From positions 248,001-312,000 of the forward strand of contig NZ_ML771899.1 in NCBI RefSeq assembly GCF_009733535.1: a stretch of DNA of 64,000 bases. The letters run 5' to 3'. This stretch comes from Sphingobacterium endophyticum. Its GTDB lineage: Bacteria > Bacteroidota > Bacteroidia > Sphingobacteriales > Sphingobacteriaceae. The position numbers and the translations under genes were made by a program. The notes beneath the pieces were generated by a model. The model did not search any database. It had not been told where the DNA came from and worked only from the letters and a program-made list of their open reading frames with translations. Position 1 is the stretch's first letter, and each line of letters begins with the position of its first letter. Shown here one piece after another: positions 62,867 through 64,000 of the stretch.

Positions 62867-64000
62867 ATGAAAATAAAAATAATACAGGGGATCTTTGGGA
62901 TGGCTGCCATGGCTCCTTTAAAAGCGGTTGGGCAGGATGCCTTCGAAGGGGTAGCAAGTTTCCATCAGGTACTACAGATGCTATATGACCAGATGATGCC
63001 TTTGTGTTCCAGCCTGATCGGGGTGGGACAGGGAATTGCAGGATTTGCGGCACTATGGTTTATCTCCTCAAGGGTGTGGAAGCACCTTGCGGCTGCGGAG
63101 TCCATTGATTTCTATCCGCTCTTCCGTCCATTTGTCATAGGCTTTTGTATTTCTTTCTTTCCCATGGTCATGGGCGTTATCAACGGGGTCCTAACCCCCA
63201 TCGTATCTGCCACCTCGGGAATGGTGGGGGACTCCAACCGTGCCATTACAGAACTCCTTAATAGAAAAAGGGAGGCTATGGAGCGGACGGACCATTACCA
63301 GATGTACATCGGACCTGACGGCCAGGGCAATAGGGATCAGTGGTACAGGTACTCCCATCCGGAATCCGATCCGGGCTCTGAGGGCTTTTGGGAGGGCATA
63401 GGAAACGATTATAAATTTGCGATGTCCAAAGCTGCCTATAGCTTCAGAAATTCGGTCAAGGAGTGGATGGGAGAAGTGCTTGCTGTTCTCTTTCAGGCGG
63501 CGGCCTTGTGCATCGACACGCTCAGAACTTTTCAGCTGGTCGTACTGTCGGTCCTGGGACCCCTTGTGTTCGGACTTGCAGTCTTTGATGGATTTCAGCA
63601 CACCCTGGTCATCTGGTTAGCCAGATACATCAATATTTTCCTATGGCTGCCGGTTGCCAATATTTTTGGAAGCATGATCGGGAAGATCCAGGAAAACATG
63701 CTGAAAATAGATATTTCCCAGATCCAGCAGGACGGCCAGACTTTTTTCTCCCAAGCTGACGCTGCCTATCTCCTGTTCCTTATCATCGGGATCGTTGGAT
63801 ATTTTTCTGTCCCAAGTATTGCCAACTATATCGTGAATGCATCGGAAAACGGAGCCTTCGTTAGGAGCGTAACCAACATTTTTCAGAGCTCGGCAGCGAG
63901 CCTTCCGACCAAAATTGTACACGGGGGAGGCTCCATGGCCAATGACTCAATGGGAGATTCTGCGGCAAGGAACTCAAGCAGTATGGCCCAGAGATCCCTG
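62867..64000 (+). CDS. traJ: Conjugative transposon protein TraJ, 5' part
   Basis: From ATG 62867 the frame stays open for 378 codons to the window end. It begins with a signal or first helix (IIQGIFGMAAMAPLKAVGQ) and has several hydrophobic helices (AGFAALWFISSRVW; FVIGFCISFFPMVMGVI; QLVVLSVLGPLVFGLAVF; YLLFLIIGIVGYFSVPSI). The motif GPLVFGLAVFDGF and the C-terminal serine-rich tail (GGGSMANDSMGDSAARNSSS) are typical of TraJ (VirB6-like inner-membrane protein). The 3' end lies outside the window. Confidence 0.92.
   Translation, partial: MKIKIIQGIFGMAAMAPLKAVGQDAFEGVASFHQVLQMLYDQMMPLCSSLIGVGQGIAGFAALWFISSRVWKHLAAAESIDFYPLFRPFVIGFCISFFPMVMGVINGVLTPIVSATSGMVGDSNRAITELLNRKREAMERTDHYQMYIGPDGQGNRDQWYRYSHPESDPGSEGFWEGIGNDYKFAMSKAAYSFRNSVKEWMGEVLAVLFQAAALCIDTLRTFQLVVLSVLGPLVFGLAVFDGFQHTLVIWLARYINIFLWLPVANIFGSMIGKIQENMLKIDISQIQQDGQTFFSQADAAYLLFLIIGIVGYFSVPSIANYIVNASENGAFVRSVTNIFQSSAASLPTKIVHGGGSMANDSMGDSAARNSSSMAQRSL

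Overview
The window looks like the chromosome of a Bacteroidota bacterium of the Sphingobacteriaceae type (Sphingobacterium/Pedobacter-like). The reasons are two SusC/SusD pairs, DUF1735/F5-8C lipoproteins, CTnDOT-style conjugation genes (TraE/F/G/I/J), LytS/LytTR signalling remnants and TAnnTTTG-type promoter boxes in place of a classic -10/-35. No RNA gene for tRNA or rRNA and no CRISPR array was seen.

Region 1 (1-11.7 kb) is a polysaccharide utilization locus for a uronic-acid polymer. A plus-strand KduI (cut by the window edge), a DUF4861 protein and KduD converge, across a strong bidirectional terminator, on a minus-strand operon of SusC, SusD, heparinase II/III-like lyase, DUF2264 protein and GH88 unsaturated glucuronyl hydrolase. 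The logic is import by SusCD, cleavage by the lyase to 4,5-unsaturated oligosaccharides, release of the unsaturated uronate by GH88, then KduI and KduD to 2-keto-3-deoxygluconate.

Region 2 (11.7-35 kb) is AT-rich accessory DNA with much gene decay. Intact genes include a WG-repeat protein, DUF1801 and DoxX-like proteins, an enzyme-less SusC/SusD/DUF1735 locus (16.2-22.2 kb) behind a perfect 12-bp palindrome, several secreted hypotheticals, a fatty-acid desaturase and small proteins. Among them lie remnants of an IS66 transposase, a phytanoyl-CoA dioxygenase-like gene, an outer-membrane beta-barrel, a LytS-type kinase with its LytTR regulator, a MocR-type regulator, a glycosyltransferase C-terminus and a cassette of small membrane proteins. 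At 30.7-34 kb an approximately 0.8-kb module (two divergent small genes plus a set of hairpins) is present twice.

Region 3 (35-49.7 kb) is more GC-rich and holds core or housekeeping genes: dnaG, a glutaminyl-peptide cyclotransferase lipoprotein, a NarL-type regulator, an amidohydrolase, a secreted DUF1684-peptide deformylase fusion, ruvX/yqgF, ybeY, a DUF6807 plus Gfo/Idh/MocA pair, gamma-glutamyltransferase and an X-Pro dipeptidyl-peptidase-like hydrolase.

Region 4 (49.7-64 kb) is part of an integrative conjugative element. A minus-strand mobilization block (toprim protein, MobC, relaxase, VirD4-like coupling ATPase) is divergent from a plus-strand transfer block (small membrane protein, TraE, TraF, TraG/VirB4, TraI and two further TraI-like proteins, TraJ running off the window). 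The relaxase gene is split exactly inside its HUH histidine motif by a complete 2,486-nt group II intron carrying a reverse transcriptase/maturase with an HNH endonuclease. Splicing would restore a continuous relaxase frame. No integrase or attachment site of the element is visible.
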